Shown here: positions 26,098 through 35,098 of the stretch, piece by piece
Numbering within the stretch: the stretch's first letter is position 1
How the letters are laid out: each line of letters opens with the position of its first letter
The notes under the pieces: generated by a model
The model's database searches: none
Told to the model about the DNA's origin: nothing
What the model saw: the letters and a program-made list of their open reading frames with translations, nothing else
Program-made: the position numbers and the translations under genes
Assembly: GCA_003215315.1 (NCBI GenBank)
Contig: QCKO01000002.1
Coordinates: forward strand, 1-64,000
Direction of reading: 5' to 3'
Source of the DNA: Prochlorococcus sp. AG-409-P19
GTDB lineage: Bacteria > Cyanobacteriota > Cyanobacteriia > PCC-6307 > Cyanobiaceae
DNA: 64,000 bases

Positions 26098-26804
26098 TGA
26101 CCCTTCTTAAAACAAATGGCTTGAATACGTACTATGGCGAGAGTCATATACTTCGAGATGTTGATATAAATATTAAAACTGGTGAGATGGTCTGCCTGAT
26201 AGGACGAAATGGGGTAGGTAAGACTACATTTCTGAAATCATTAATAGGCTTATTAACTCCTCGTAGTGGCGAGATTATATTCAACGGAGAGCTGATCAAT
26301 AGAAAGCCTCCACATCAAAGAGCTCGTTCAGGTATCGCGTATGTTCCTCAGGGGAGAGAGATCATACCTTATCTTTCTGTTGAGGAGAATCTTCAACTTG
26401 GAATGGAGGCTTTGCCTGGAGGGTTAGCTAATCATAAAAAGATTGACGACCTTGTTTTTGAATTATTTCCTGTGCTTAAAAAGTTTTTACCCCGCAGAGG
26501 AGGAGACTTAAGCGGTGGACAGCAACAACAACTCGCAATTGCACGTGCATTACTTGGGAAACCAAAGTTGCTTTTACTTGATGAACCAACTGAAGGAATA
26601 CAACCCAATATCGTTCTAGATATTGAGTCAGCTGTTAAAAGGATAATTAGTGAAACAGGTATTGCAGTCTTATTGGTAGAGCAACATTTGCATTTTGTTA
26701 AGCAAGCAGATCGTTATTATGCAATGCAACGTGGAGGGATCGTGGCTAATGGGCCAACAAGCGAATTAAGTAAAGCTGTAGTGGAGAAATTTCTTAGCGT
26801 TTAA
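26097..26804 (+). CDS. urtE: Urea ABC transporter ATPase UrtE
   Basis: Second ATPase, LivF type, 235 aa. Walker A GRNGVGKTT, signature LSGGQQQQLAIARAL, Walker B LLLLDEPTEGI, switch LVEQHLHF. Last gene of the operon. UrtD and UrtE form the nucleotide-binding pair that drives uptake. Confidence 0.96.
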   Translation: MTLLKTNGLNTYYGESHILRDVDINIKTGEMVCLIGRNGVGKTTFLKSLIGLLTPRSGEIIFNGELINRKPPHQRARSGIAYVPQGREIIPYLSVEENLQLGMEALPGGLANHKKIDDLVFELFPVLKKFLPRRGGDLSGGQQQQLAIARALLGKPKLLLLDEPTEGIQPNIVLDIESAVKRIISETGIAVLLVEQHLHFVKQADRYYAMQRGGIVANGPTSELSKAVVEKFLSV

Positions 26805-27180
26805 ATATTATTTCTAGTAAAAAGGTGTTCATCTAATCATGACTGATCTTTTCCTACTTCTTTATATTCACTCGAATTAACACTTAGCCTAAAAAAATCT
26901 CTTACTTAATTCAATCTTCTAGAGCTCTATTGAATCTTTTATTTCTACTTTGACCTCTCTACTTTTATACAGTGGGAAAGTTTTTTTTATATGTTTACCT
27001 GATCTAACTATTTTAATATCTTTGAATTGCAGATTTATCTCGATCTTTAATATCTCGATCAATAGTCGGAAAGACTCTCAATTTTCACAGTTAGATTACC
27101 TCTTAAGGTTCTTATATGTTGCCTATAGCTTCAGTTCGTCAACTTTAATCGGTTGTTTTATTGCCTATAAAATATAGATA
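26805..27180. other. Convergent intergenic region
   Basis: Between the ends of urtE and pstS. The track ORF 26950-27177 (Ser/Phe/Leu-rich, no RBS seen) is not protein-like. No clear terminator found. Confidence 0.5.
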
Positions 27181-28167
27181 TTATCTACCTATACGCTCGA
27201 CTGCTGCGCGAGCTTTAGAAAGAATCTCACCCTGGAGAGGAACAAAGCCTAAAGAAGCAGCCTTATCTTGAGACTTATCACTTAAAAGATAGTTTAGTGA
27301 TTCTTGTATGGCAACTTGCTTATCGCCATTGCCGGTTTGATAAGCAAGTATCCATGTCAAGGTCGCGATTGGATAAGAACCTTTCACTCTTGGGTTTGGA
27401 TTCTTTCCTGCTAGGTTTTTATCTAAAGTGATTCCGTTAAGGGCTTTTGCTCCAGCCTTAGTCGAGGGCTGCACATACTCTCCAGAAAGGTTCTGTAAAG
27501 CTGCTGACTTAATATTTCCTGTGATATAAGACTGATTAACATAACCGATAGCACCAGGTGTATTTCTGATAATACCTGCGACTCCTGCGTTTCCTTTCGC
27601 TCCAACACCCTCTGGCCATGCAATAGATTTCCCTGTTCCTAATGTCCACTCTTTAGAGAAAGCCTGCATAGAATTAGTGAAAGCTTGGGTTGTTCCAGAT
27701 CCATCAGAGCGATGTGCCCACGTCAGTTGGCCTTCGGGACAGTTAAGTTCACTCCAATTGTTAATTTTTCCCATTGCAACTCGAACTGCTTGCTTTTGAG
27801 TGAGCTTGAGATCGCAGTCATAGTTATATCCAAATGCGATTGTCCCCCCAACCATTGGGATTTGAACCAATCCGCGAGTAACTTTAGCGATGTCTTCTTC
27901 TTTCATTGGGTCATCTGAGGCACCGAAATTAACGGTTTGATCAATGAAAGCTTTGCGACCAGAGCCAGAACCAATGGCTTGATAATTAACCCTTGGTCCT
28001 CCTTCTTTAGCAAGATCAGCAAACCATCGGGTGTAGATTTTGGCTGGGAAAGATGCACCTGCTCCGCTTAAACGAACTTTATTATTCTCCGTCGAACTAC
28101 AAGCAATAAGGCTTGATCCCAAGAGAAGAGTGGAGGACACTAAAAAGGTTTTCTTGACCAAGCTCAT
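27181..28167 (-). CDS. pstS: Phosphate-binding protein PstS
   Basis: Periplasmic high-affinity phosphate receptor of the Pst ABC transporter. Lipobox SLIACSS near residue 22. Phosphate-site motifs: GAGASFPAKIYTRWF, the SGSGRKAF loop, GASDDPM, and DGSGTTQAF. 328 aa is normal. Start ATG 28167 is preceded by AAGGA. The partners pstCAB are not in the window. A decayed second pstS lies at 6140-6415. Usually induced by phosphate starvation; I found no certain Pho box, but an (ATA)8 tract lies 67 bp upstream. Confidence 0.96.
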   Translation of the reverse strand: MSLVKKTFLVSSTLLLGSSLIACSSTENNKVRLSGAGASFPAKIYTRWFADLAKEGGPRVNYQAIGSGSGRKAFIDQTVNFGASDDPMKEEDIAKVTRGLVQIPMVGGTIAFGYNYDCDLKLTQKQAVRVAMGKINNWSELNCPEGQLTWAHRSDGSGTTQAFTNSMQAFSKEWTLGTGKSIAWPEGVGAKGNAGVAGIIRNTPGAIGYVNQSYITGNIKSAALQNLSGEYVQPSTKAGAKALNGITLDKNLAGKNPNPRVKGSYPIATLTWILAYQTGNGDKQVAIQESLNYLLSDKSQDKAASLGFVPLQGEILSKARAAVERIGR

Positions 28168-28234
28168 TCCTTATATTTCCATTATCAATTACTATACATT
28201 TATCAATCATCTCTGCTTGCTCTAAAGCATTAAG

Positions 28235-28258
28235 ATAATAATAATAATAATAATAATA
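28235..28258. repeat. (ATA)8 trinucleotide tract
   Basis: Eight perfect ATA units in the region upstream of pstS. Uninterrupted microsatellites are unusual in such compact genomes; length change by slippage would alter promoter spacing. Confidence 0.9.
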
Positions 28259-28707
28259 TCTTATAGAAGTTAGAAGTGAACTTTAGTATTTGTAAATTAA
28301 GCTACTCCTAGCATAAGCAGAACTCACTCCGGAAATATTAGTCAATGATTAATATTATTACAACACTGCTCATTTTAGGAGACTCCATTCAGCGCAACTT
28401 ATTAAATAACTAAATAAATTATTTTAGAAAATTAAATCAGAAGTCAAATCATCGCACTTAGAAAAGGGCCTAATTTCTAGATACTTATTAGTGCAAGCCA
28501 TCAAGGTCCTATAAAGAGAGGGGTAATTATTTAATTCAATTAATTTTGATACTGCTTGTCTTATTAAATTAAATCTTGGACACAGTAGGTTTTAAGTAGA
28601 AGGAATTAATTCTCCCTTTTTAACTATTTGAATAGACAATAAGATAAATGTATATTCTCACCTGTTTTGCATTATAAATATGCATTATTCCCTACGTCAT
28701 TACAACT
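28259..28707. other. Intergenic upstream of pstS
   Basis: About 450 bp of AT-rich DNA. No supported frame; presumably carries the pstS promoter at its left end. Confidence 0.45.
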
Positions 28708-28812
28708 TTAGTCAGCCACATCAGATTGGTTGAGGCAAGACCATTCATAGTTACCTACGCTTCCAGCATTGGTGCAACCAGGTAGAAATATCACTAACCA
28801 AAGTAAAAACAA
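28708..28812 (-). CDS. Possible 34-aa lipoprotein
   Basis: TTG start; a short hydrophobic leader ends in the lipobox-like FLPGC, followed by TNAGSVGNYEWS. DNA around the LPGCTN motif resembles 10405-10500, where the frame is broken. Either a tiny lipoprotein or the end of a larger degraded gene. Confidence 0.4.
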   Translation of the reverse strand: MFLLWLVIFLPGCTNAGSVGNYEWSCLNQSDVAD

Positions 28813-28945
28813 ATAACGAAAGAATCAAAATTGATAGAGTTTATATAACACTCTCTAAGCAATGAACTCCTCAGCGTCAATTTTGAAAAAACATTAGCCC
28901 TTCCTACTTGAAGGAGGTATTTCAATGCGTGTTTTCTTTTAGAAT

Positions 28946-29140
28946 TTACTTTGAAAATATAGAGCTCTTTACACCACCTTGCTCCCACTTTTTAATTGTT
29001 GGCCTTAGAAATGACATTGGAAGGGCTGTCACAAGTGCAAATGAGACTACAAGTATTAAGTCAGTAGTGAAATGAGGTACCCCAAAATCAGTATCAGCAA
29101 GCCAGAGCCAAGGAGCAAGAGCAAATATAGAAATAGGCAT
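28946..29140 (-). CDS. Small two-TM protein (64 aa)
   Basis: MPISIFALAPWLWLADTDFG, a polar gap, then a helix (TDLILVVSFALVTALPMSF) and a basic tail. Chosen over the overlapping minus ORF 28794-28988, which has poor composition. Unknown function. Confidence 0.6.
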   Translation of the reverse strand: MPISIFALAPWLWLADTDFGVPHFTTDLILVVSFALVTALPMSFLRPTIKKWEQGGVKSSIFSK

Positions 29141-29437
29141 TGAAATTCTCTAAGGCTTCAAAAGATTAGTAGCCTACTGTATCAATTTATCCAGGAATTT
29201 GTAAAAATTATCAAAGATCAACTGCTCTCTAATCGATACTTGTCGATCTTATGTATCGACTTTGGAAAAGATTTTTGAGCACTTCTCCCTCCACAACAGG
29301 ATAGTTTCCCGGGTAATAATGCTCAACCCTATTACTAGAAAGGATGCAAGTGTATTCATCTAAGCTTAAGGATCATTCGAAGTAGTCTTAGTTCTTTCGA
29401 ATCTCAATAAAAAAGGAGGGTTTGTGGAACTAATGGA
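29141..29437. other. Intergenic, small palindrome
   Basis: Holds TCGATAC-N13-GTATCGA (29233-29259), a 7-bp inverted repeat that could be an operator for the 64-aa gene. Nothing else supported. Confidence 0.4.
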
Positions 29438-29602
29438 TTACTCTTCAATTCTTGCAGGGATAGGAACAGTACATATACCAAACTGCAAACACTCCATTGT
29501 TTCATCGTTTTTTGCTTGCAGCTTTGAAATATTTAATCTTTCTGAGAGTTGTTTAAGAACACTCTTAGCAGCATAATCAACTGCCTTAGAAGACAAGGAC
29601 AT
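29438..29602 (-). CDS. Small soluble hypothetical (54 aa)
   Basis: MSLSSKAVDYAAKSVLKQLS... is an amphipathic-helical protein ending CTVPIPARIEE. Protein-like and free of membrane segments. Below the track cut-off. Confidence 0.55.
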   Translation of the reverse strand: MSLSSKAVDYAAKSVLKQLSERLNISKLQAKNDETMECLQFGICTVPIPARIEE

Positions 29603-29715
29603 AATCAAGACTTAAGAAATTGCTTATTCCATTTCTACTCCTTTAAGGGTATTAATAACTAGAGAGTATTAATGCTGCTTTGGTTCAGCCTTTGAACACG
29701 TAGGGAGTGGGATAA

Positions 29716-29874
29716 TTAACAACATTCACAATCACTTTCAACTTCCGAAGACATGTTTTCAAATACATCTTCAATATCTCTAAGCTTTAAAGCAATAAAT
29801 TGAGGAAAATATTGATGCTCATTTAGATACCTAGCACATTGCTTTGCTATTCCTTGCATAGCAGGAAGAATCAT
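29716..29874 (-). CDS. Small Cys-tailed protein (52 aa)
   Basis: MILPAMQGIAKQCARYLNEH... is helical, ending ESDCECC. The CxCC end could bind metal (inference). Below the track cut-off. Confidence 0.55.
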   Translation of the reverse strand: MILPAMQGIAKQCARYLNEHQYFPQFIALKLRDIEDVFENMSSEVESDCECC

Positions 29875-30130
29875 TTACCCACTTACTCTTTAGTTGGTTC
29901 CCAAGTCGTTTTGGACTTGTTAGTAATTAACCCGGTTTAGTTTCATTGATCCATCATGCCCTTAATCTATTACTTATTTATGCATGCAAGGTGATTCTGA
30001 AATTAGTACTAAAACCCAGATTTGGAATCTCAAGCCAAAAGGCCAATTCAAAGTGTTTTCCTAAACTTGGAACGCAAAAATTAAACATCTTAGCAATTCA
30101 AATAATAAAAACTATCAACACCAAGCCTAT

Positions 30131-31738
30131 TCAAAAAGAAAGTAGTTCTATTGAAACTCTTTCCATTACTTCTTTCCAATTGTTTTTTTCTTGTTGTCTA
30201 AATAATTTTATTGATGGATACCAGAATGTCTTTTCTCCACTCATCCCCCACCTCCAATCAGGTACATTATGCAGAAGGCACCATACTTTTTTACCCATCC
30301 CTCCAGCAAGGTGAGCAATGGATGTATCACATGTAATTACAAGATCACAATTTGCAATAATTGCTACTGTTTCTAGAAAATCCCAAGTTTCGTCAACTTG
30401 ATTTTGACATCTAACAAATTGGTCTTTAAAAGAGCACCTATCTAATTGCTCAGAACCAAATCCTTTTTGTAAAGATAGTAGCTTGCACCCTTTATTTTTA
30501 GCAATCGTAGAGAACTCTTCTAAAGGAATAGAACGACCTTTTAGATTCATACTTTCGGCCTTCGGATTACCTTGCCAATTAATACCAATAATTCTTTTTT
30601 GCTCCGTAGATAATATATCTCTCCATTGATGAGTGAGATTATTTGATGAACGAATATAGGGATCGATGACAATTGGATTTTTTGGAGTTACATTTAGCAA
30701 CCGAGGAATTGACAACAATGGGATCCACTTTCCTTCTTTGACAAGATTTCCTTGCTTTGGAGTTAAAGGTTTAGAAATGATACCAGAAGCTTTGATGAGT
30801 TCATGTAATTTTGTTTGAGCACAAAAATCAATATCTATACCTAGTTGCTTTAAATAAGGTATATACCTCATGAACTGAATTGTATCCCCTAAACCTTGCT
30901 CACTAACAACTAATAATCGTTCATTTGAATCAAGATTATCTCCTTGCCATTTTTGTATCTGAGGATTTGAATGAGGTAAAATAGGATTTTTTAATTTTTT
31001 GAACCTATATTCATATTCCAACCAGCCTTCCTGATAATCTCCATTTAATAATAATGCAATTCCTAAGTTCTTATGAGCATCTGGGTAATCAGACCTAAAT
31101 TTGATTGCTTCTCTATAAGAAGAAATAGCGTCAATAAGATCACCTTTTTCTGCTTGCGCTATACCTAAATTGTAGTGAGTACTAGGATCGTCGTGTTTTA
31201 ATGTTAAAGCTTGTTGATAGGATTTAATCGCAGCAATTAAGTCTCCCTGTTTTTGTAAAGTATTACCAAGGTTGTTATAAGCTTCTGGATAGCAAGGTTT
31301 TAGTTGTAATGCTTGCTTATATGAAGCAATGGCCGCGGTGAAATCGCCTTTTTCTTGTAGAGCTTTTCCTAGATTGTAATGCGGTTCTGGATTGTTAGGT
31401 GTTAGTTCTATCGCTTTTTGAAATGAGGAAATAGCAGCGTTGAGATTACCTTGTCCTTTCAGAGCAACACCTAAGTTGTTATGAGCTCCCGAAATGTTTG
31501 GCTTAATTTGTAATGCACTTTTGAGAAGATCAATGATTTCAGCTTTATTCCCTCTCATGTGGCAAATAGCAGCAAGGTTTACATAAACAACATGATTCTT
31601 ACTTCCTTTAGATATTAGCTCTCTGTAAATTACTTCTGCTTCTTTTAGCTCTCCTGTTTGAATAAATTCGAGTGCTTGCTTTTCCTTGTTTTTATCTTGA
31701 TGCTTGTTTTCGTTTGACTGGCTATTAGCATCTCTCAT
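30131..31738 (-). CDS. TPR protein with glycosyltransferase-like domain
   Basis: 535 aa in two parts. Residues about 20-255 are seven or so tetratricopeptide repeats (for example AAISSFQKAIELTPNNPEPH). The C-terminal part (about 285-535) has LLVVSEQGLGDTIQFMRYIP, a GLGD-type loop, and LVITCDTSIAHLAGGMGKKV, features of GT-9/GT-41-like glycosyltransferase domains found with TPRs in cyanobacteria. It may glycosylate a protein or envelope polysaccharide in the cytoplasm; donor and acceptor unknown. It stands alone. Family call good, reaction inferred. Confidence 0.8.
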   Translation of the reverse strand: MRDANSQSNENKHQDKNKEKQALEFIQTGELKEAEVIYRELISKGSKNHVVYVNLAAICHMRGNKAEIIDLLKSALQIKPNISGAHNNLGVALKGQGNLNAAISSFQKAIELTPNNPEPHYNLGKALQEKGDFTAAIASYKQALQLKPCYPEAYNNLGNTLQKQGDLIAAIKSYQQALTLKHDDPSTHYNLGIAQAEKGDLIDAISSYREAIKFRSDYPDAHKNLGIALLLNGDYQEGWLEYEYRFKKLKNPILPHSNPQIQKWQGDNLDSNERLLVVSEQGLGDTIQFMRYIPYLKQLGIDIDFCAQTKLHELIKASGIISKPLTPKQGNLVKEGKWIPLLSIPRLLNVTPKNPIVIDPYIRSSNNLTHQWRDILSTEQKRIIGINWQGNPKAESMNLKGRSIPLEEFSTIAKNKGCKLLSLQKGFGSEQLDRCSFKDQFVRCQNQVDETWDFLETVAIIANCDLVITCDTSIAHLAGGMGKKVWCLLHNVPDWRWGMSGEKTFWYPSIKLFRQQEKNNWKEVMERVSIELLSF

Positions 31739-31904
31739 TTATCAACTTTATGTTCTTTAATATTATGCCGCAATTCTTACTTTAGGTCATTAGCAGCATC
31801 GGAATGAGGCATAAGCTTTCCTCATTAATAAGGCTAATGAACTTTTTTGATCATTCCTAGTTCTATGATTTACAGGATTAATAGAAAATGTTTTATCGGA
31901 GCAT

Positions 31905-32274
31905 AATAGGTCATAAATAGTTTTATCGACATTTTCTTAACTACCTGTTTATTAATACTCCCTGTTTATGCCTGGGCTGTGTTTTCTCGTGACAGAAAAA
32001 TAATAATAGTCCAAGGCAAATAGAAAGAAGAGTCCAAGCAAGATGACCTACCTCCATGGCTTTTTATAACTGCTATCAACATAGAACCAGATACCTGGCT
32101 TACTTTTCTAGAGATTTGGTTGAGTAGTATGGCGAGTCTTTCATTAATCTATAGGTTCATAAGTAGTCATAACTTAATTACTACCTTTTATAGGGTTAAC
32201 AGGAAATTTTTTTTTATAGTTCATTATTTTCTACTTGCTGGTGGGTCCTGTTTTTTCTATTTTAAATATTCACT
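31905..32274 (+). pseudogene. Possible broken membrane-protein gene
   Basis: One frame reads FLTTCLLILPVYAWAVFSRD...VQGK, a TAG, then continues in frame KEESKQDDLPPWLFITAINI and a long open stretch to TAG 32274. No start codon at the head. It could be a gene split by an amber codon; the second half is less protein-like. Confidence 0.3.
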
Positions 32275-32357
32275 GCTATAGGCTCCCTAAAAGGTCCAAA
32301 TTTAAAGGGAAATTACATGAAATATCTTATTTAACCATCATTTGGCATGATGGATTA

Positions 32358-32513
32358 ATGGACACACTGTTTGCTACTAGTACTCAATCAAATTCACTCT
32401 ATCTTTTAGGAGGTGGATTTATTTTGCTAGGAAGTTATTTTTTCGGGAGATTAGTAACCTTCTTTTTTCCTAAAAATCCCTTGATTAGAAAAAATAATAA
32501 AAAAGAGTTTTAA
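32358..32513 (+). CDS. Small single-TM protein (51 aa)
   Basis: Preferred start ATG 32358 (MDTLFATSTQSNSLYLLGGG); the track opens 41 codons earlier. One helix, then a basic tail (KNPLIRKNNKKEF). Ends 3 bp before the next small gene; likely one transcript. Confidence 0.6.
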   Translation: MDTLFATSTQSNSLYLLGGGFILLGSYFFGRLVTFFFPKNPLIRKNNKKEF

Positions 32514-32516
32514 GAG

Positions 32517-32657
32517 ATGGAAAAGAAACTTAATTGGATGCGGTATTTTGCTCCCTTCGTAGGAATACTAGTTTGTCCAATCACAATTTTGTTTTTATGG
32601 ACTGCGTTTACTGGACCTCCTGACTCAGAGGTCGAAACTAATTTGATAGGCAGATGA
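32517..32657 (+). CDS. Small single-TM protein, CP-x-TILFLWT family
   Basis: 46 aa: MEKKLNWMRYFAPFVGILVC then PITILFLWTAFTGPP. Paralogous to the minus-strand gene 56660-56803 (CPVTILFLWTIFTVPE). The shared core is conserved well beyond chance, so both are real. Function unknown. Confidence 0.7.
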   Translation: MEKKLNWMRYFAPFVGILVCPITILFLWTAFTGPPDSEVETNLIGR

Positions 32658-32668
32658 TTCCTTAAGGT

Positions 32669-32839
32669 TTAACTTGTCATTTGCTTTCCCCACTCTTTAT
32701 GATGTTGGTCTAAGTCATTCAAGAAGCTCTTTTGAGGGTTTGTTTTCATCAGTCGATGTACTAATGCAATTTTTGTCTCAGTTATTTGTTTTGAGTAAAA
32801 CTTTAATGGCTGTTCACCATGCATGTTATCTCCGCTCAT
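32669..32839 (-). CDS. Small soluble hypothetical (56 aa)
   Basis: MSGDNMHGEQPLKFYSKQIT..., basic and His-containing, ending HHKEWGKQMTS. Convergent with the preceding membrane-protein pair. Confidence 0.6.
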   Translation of the reverse strand: MSGDNMHGEQPLKFYSKQITETKIALVHRLMKTNPQKSFLNDLDQHHKEWGKQMTS

Positions 32840-33108
32840 AATTTCTATTTTGTAAAATCAATTTATTTTTAAGATGAATTCAACAAACCTTGATTTTCTT
32901 AAGGATTTGTTTCTTTTTTCTTTACATAAGCAAGAATTAAGTTTTAGCAATAAAATAAAATATCAATGATTAACTTATAAACAAGTCATGTAATCAAGAA
33001 TAAGCAAAACTATAGCAAAGACTGCCTTCTCTTCAGACCAAGGCGTATTGTTTATATTTACCAAGCTCATTAGAAGCCAAAAGTTAGTATAAGGCTTTAA
33101 TTTATCGG

Positions 33109-33198
33109 CTAACCAGCAAAAACAGGTAGGCCTAGAGTAGCCGTGCTAACTAAAGCACAAGCAAACAAGAGGAATGGAACCAATGGATAATTTTTCAT
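33109..33198 (-). CDS. 29-aa membrane peptide
   Basis: MKNYPLVPFLLFACALVSTA...VFAG is one hydrophobic helix with a basic N-terminus. The upstream GGGCG may serve as a weak RBS. Resembles small photosystem subunits in layout only. Confidence 0.45.
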   Translation of the reverse strand: MKNYPLVPFLLFACALVSTATLGLPVFAG

Positions 33199-33326
33199 CG
33201 CCCTTTAAGAAACTTCATTAATTATATAGGTATTTTTACCCCTAGAGCCCAGGGGCCTGCGCATATTTACCTAATAGTAACAATTGCTTACTAGGGGTCT
33301 CTTTCGTCTTGTTTCACTTGCCGCAA

Positions 33327-33358
33327 AGTAAGAGAGGGCCAATTGGCCCCCTCTTACT
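33327..33358 (-). terminator. Strong hairpin after DUF4278 gene
   Basis: 14-bp stem (AGTAAGAG...GGGCC / GGCCC...CTCTTACT) around an AATT loop. The single mismatch on the plus strand is a G-U pair on the minus strand, which fits transcription from the DUF4278 gene ending at 33385. Confidence 0.75.
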
Positions 33359-33384
33359 CATTAAGCTAGTTAGCTTGCTCTCAA

Positions 33385-33528
33385 TCATTCCATTTCGGCC
33401 GTAATAGATTCATGGATTCTTTGACTCATAACTTCCAGTCCACGGTATGTAAGCTGAACAGTTTTTTTAAGTTGAGGACACTCTTTGTTTTGGAGGTACT
33501 TTTTGCCCCGGTATGTTAGAACAGTCAT
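33385..33528 (-). CDS. DUF4278 protein, copy 1
   Basis: 47 aa from ATG 33528: MTVLTYRGKKYLQNK... then VQLTYRGLEVM. Two [LV]-x-YRG motifs define DUF4278, small cyanobacterial proteins of unknown role. The frame stays open upstream: a conserved MERGLG leader (ATG 33564) is fused in frame here, giving a possible 59-aa product. Paralogue at 34670-34906. Confidence 0.8.
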   Translation of the reverse strand: MTVLTYRGKKYLQNKECPQLKKTVQLTYRGLEVMSQRIHESITAEME

Positions 33529-33548
33529 TGTTTTTCTTCTATAACGCC

Positions 33549-33573
33549 CAAGTCCCCGTTCCATGGCTTGAGT
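33549..33573 (-). repeat. Identical 25-nt leader, copy 1
   Basis: 25 nt identical to 34926-34950, each just upstream of a DUF4278 gene. Contains the ATG of the MERGL peptide. See findings. Confidence 0.9.
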
Positions 33574-33606
33574 CTTACTGCGGCTTCTAATTAGCTGAAC
33601 GTGCAA

Positions 33607-33965
33607 AAATTATATATGAATACATTGGATTTATGTAGTTCTGGTTGATACATTCATCAATAAAAAAAATCCTGGAAACTATTCGTTTCAATTTTCAGTT
33701 ATTCGCCATTTAGGTACTATCTATACAGAGAAAAAGTTCCCTAGTAGAGTTCCTTTTAATAAAAGGCTTTCAGAAAAATGAGATTTAGAGCTATTTTCGC
33801 CAACAATTCTATAACTGTGGATAATTAATCAAACCTAAGTTTATAAAGACTTGACTTTTACTATCAAGAAACAAGACTAAATTCAAGTCAGTCTTTTTTT
33901 TAATATTTGCTGAGGCTTGCTTATGAGGAATTAGTTGATTTAATAAAGTATTCGCAAATAATTGA
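33607..33965. other. Intergenic, no gene seen
   Basis: The track ORF 33809-33991 lies on the minus strand here and has no support; the rest is AT-rich upstream DNA of the DUF4278 gene. Confidence 0.45.
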
Positions 33966-34145
33966 ATGAAAAGCATCAGAGATCGAATCAATGATCATTT
34001 GCCAATAGTTTTGCAATTGCTTAGCACTGTTTCATTAGTGGCAATTGCCTTGTCTGCAATATGCGGTTCTCAATCCTTGAAGGAATTGGCAGGGTCTCAT
34101 AATATAGATGGGACTGAAGAGTTTCATAGAGACCACAATCATTGA
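33966..34145 (+). CDS. Small single-TM protein (59 aa)
   Basis: MKSIRDRINDHLPIVLQLLS then TVSLVAIALSAICGSQSLKE, an anchor helix, then a polar His-containing tail (FHRDHNH). One residue below the track cut-off. Real by composition; unknown function. Confidence 0.65.
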   Translation: MKSIRDRINDHLPIVLQLLSTVSLVAIALSAICGSQSLKELAGSHNIDGTEEFHRDHNH

Positions 34146-34279
34146 TTTAACCTTTATAAAAAGGATAATAATATTTAGAGCTATAAACGAAGAAAAACAA
34201 ATAAAGGAAAAGTTAAGACTGAATATAGAAAGTCTAATAAAAGCTGAATGGGTTTATAATAAATTAAAAGGGATTTTTC

Positions 34280-34483
34280 CTATTTTATTTTGTCTATTTG
34301 TTTTAGAATTGGGTCAAAAAGATATTTGTTAAGCGCTGTATCTGAATCTGGTGTAGTCATTACCCAATAAATAAATGCACCTGCACATAAAAGTGTTATT
34401 AACTTTGGCCAAAAGTTTTCAGGATAATTTTCATCTGATTTTAGATCTTTTTCTTTAGAGCGCAGATAATTTTTAAGAACCAT
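34280..34483 (-). CDS. Small single-TM protein (67 aa)
   Basis: Charged N-terminus (MVLKNYLRSKEKDLKSDENY), helix KLITLLCAGAFIYWVMT, then TPDSDTALNKYLFDPI. Preferred over the overlapping plus ORF 34108-34332. Confidence 0.65.
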   Translation of the reverse strand: MVLKNYLRSKEKDLKSDENYPENFWPKLITLLCAGAFIYWVMTTPDSDTALNKYLFDPILKQIDKIK

Positions 34484-34669
34484 GGTCTTAATTAAATATG
34501 TTTAAATTTAAAGTTATCTCTATAGATTTATTATATAGATCTGTGTTTAGAAGGATGTAAATATCAGAACGTGAATGGTCAAAACAGAACGCTATTAATT
34601 CCACCTTTGATTATCTTAATCGTAATTAGTACAAGCTTTTCTAAAATTAGTTAATTAATGGTGAACTTA

Positions 34670-34906
34670 TCATCGCGTATATTTTTGTCCTCGATAGGTC
34701 ATTAGTGCTACTTGCTTAGAGGTAATCGTATTTTGCTGTAAATAGGCGAGACCTCTATATTTAAGTACAACTTGGCTAACCTGAATAGCTGCTTTTTGTT
34801 GTCTTTCTTTGAAACTAGTTTTGGAGTAGCTGAGTGTTTGCAACTCATTAGATGTTACTTCAGTTTTTTGAAGATACTCTTTACCTCTATAGGTTAGAAC
34901 AGTCAT
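34670..34906 (-). CDS. DUF4278 protein, copy 2
   Basis: 78 aa with three YRG-type motifs: MTVLTYRGKEYLQ, VVLKYRGLAYLQ and LMTYRGQKY. A longer version of copy 1. Its ATG overlaps the stop of a 12-codon upstream ORF (ATGA), so it is probably translated by coupling. Confidence 0.85.
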   Translation of the reverse strand: MTVLTYRGKEYLQKTEVTSNELQTLSYSKTSFKERQQKAAIQVSQVVLKYRGLAYLQQNTITSKQVALMTYRGQKYTR

Positions 34907-34941
34907 TGTAGGATCCTTCGTTGCTCAAGTCCCCGTTCCAT
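34903..34941 (-). CDS. 12-aa leader peptide MERGLEQRRILQ
   Basis: Short upstream ORF whose stop overlaps the start of DUF4278 copy 2 (ATGA at 34903-34906). The MERGL part lies in the 25-nt block identical to that before copy 1. Confidence 0.5.
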   Translation of the reverse strand: MERGLEQRRILQ

Positions 34942-34950
34942 GGCTTGAGT
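34926..34950 (-). repeat. Identical 25-nt leader, copy 2
   Basis: Second copy of the block at 33549-33573. Confidence 0.9.
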
Positions 34951-35098
34951 CGATCTGCAGCTCGCATTGCGACGAGTGAACGTTTTCAGTAGCAGTTGCT
35001 ACAAAGTAATTATATAAGCCTGTGAATTTTTCCTGTAGTTCAGTTTGATACAAATAATTGATCTTTTTATAATCAGCTAAACGCTCTGTCAAATAGTT

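Noticed and set aside
26950-27177. Track ORF after urtE
   Set aside because: Low-complexity composition, no RBS, convergent gap.
28794-28988. Minus ORF of 64 aa
   Set aside because: Overlaps both neighbours on the same strand and lacks consistent composition.
29946-30314. Track ORF of 122 aa
   Set aside because: Its 3' half lies antisense to the TPR-glycosyltransferase gene; no motif.
34108-34332. Track ORF of 74 aa
   Set aside because: Overlaps the 59-aa gene and is partly antisense to 34280-34483; AT-driven composition.
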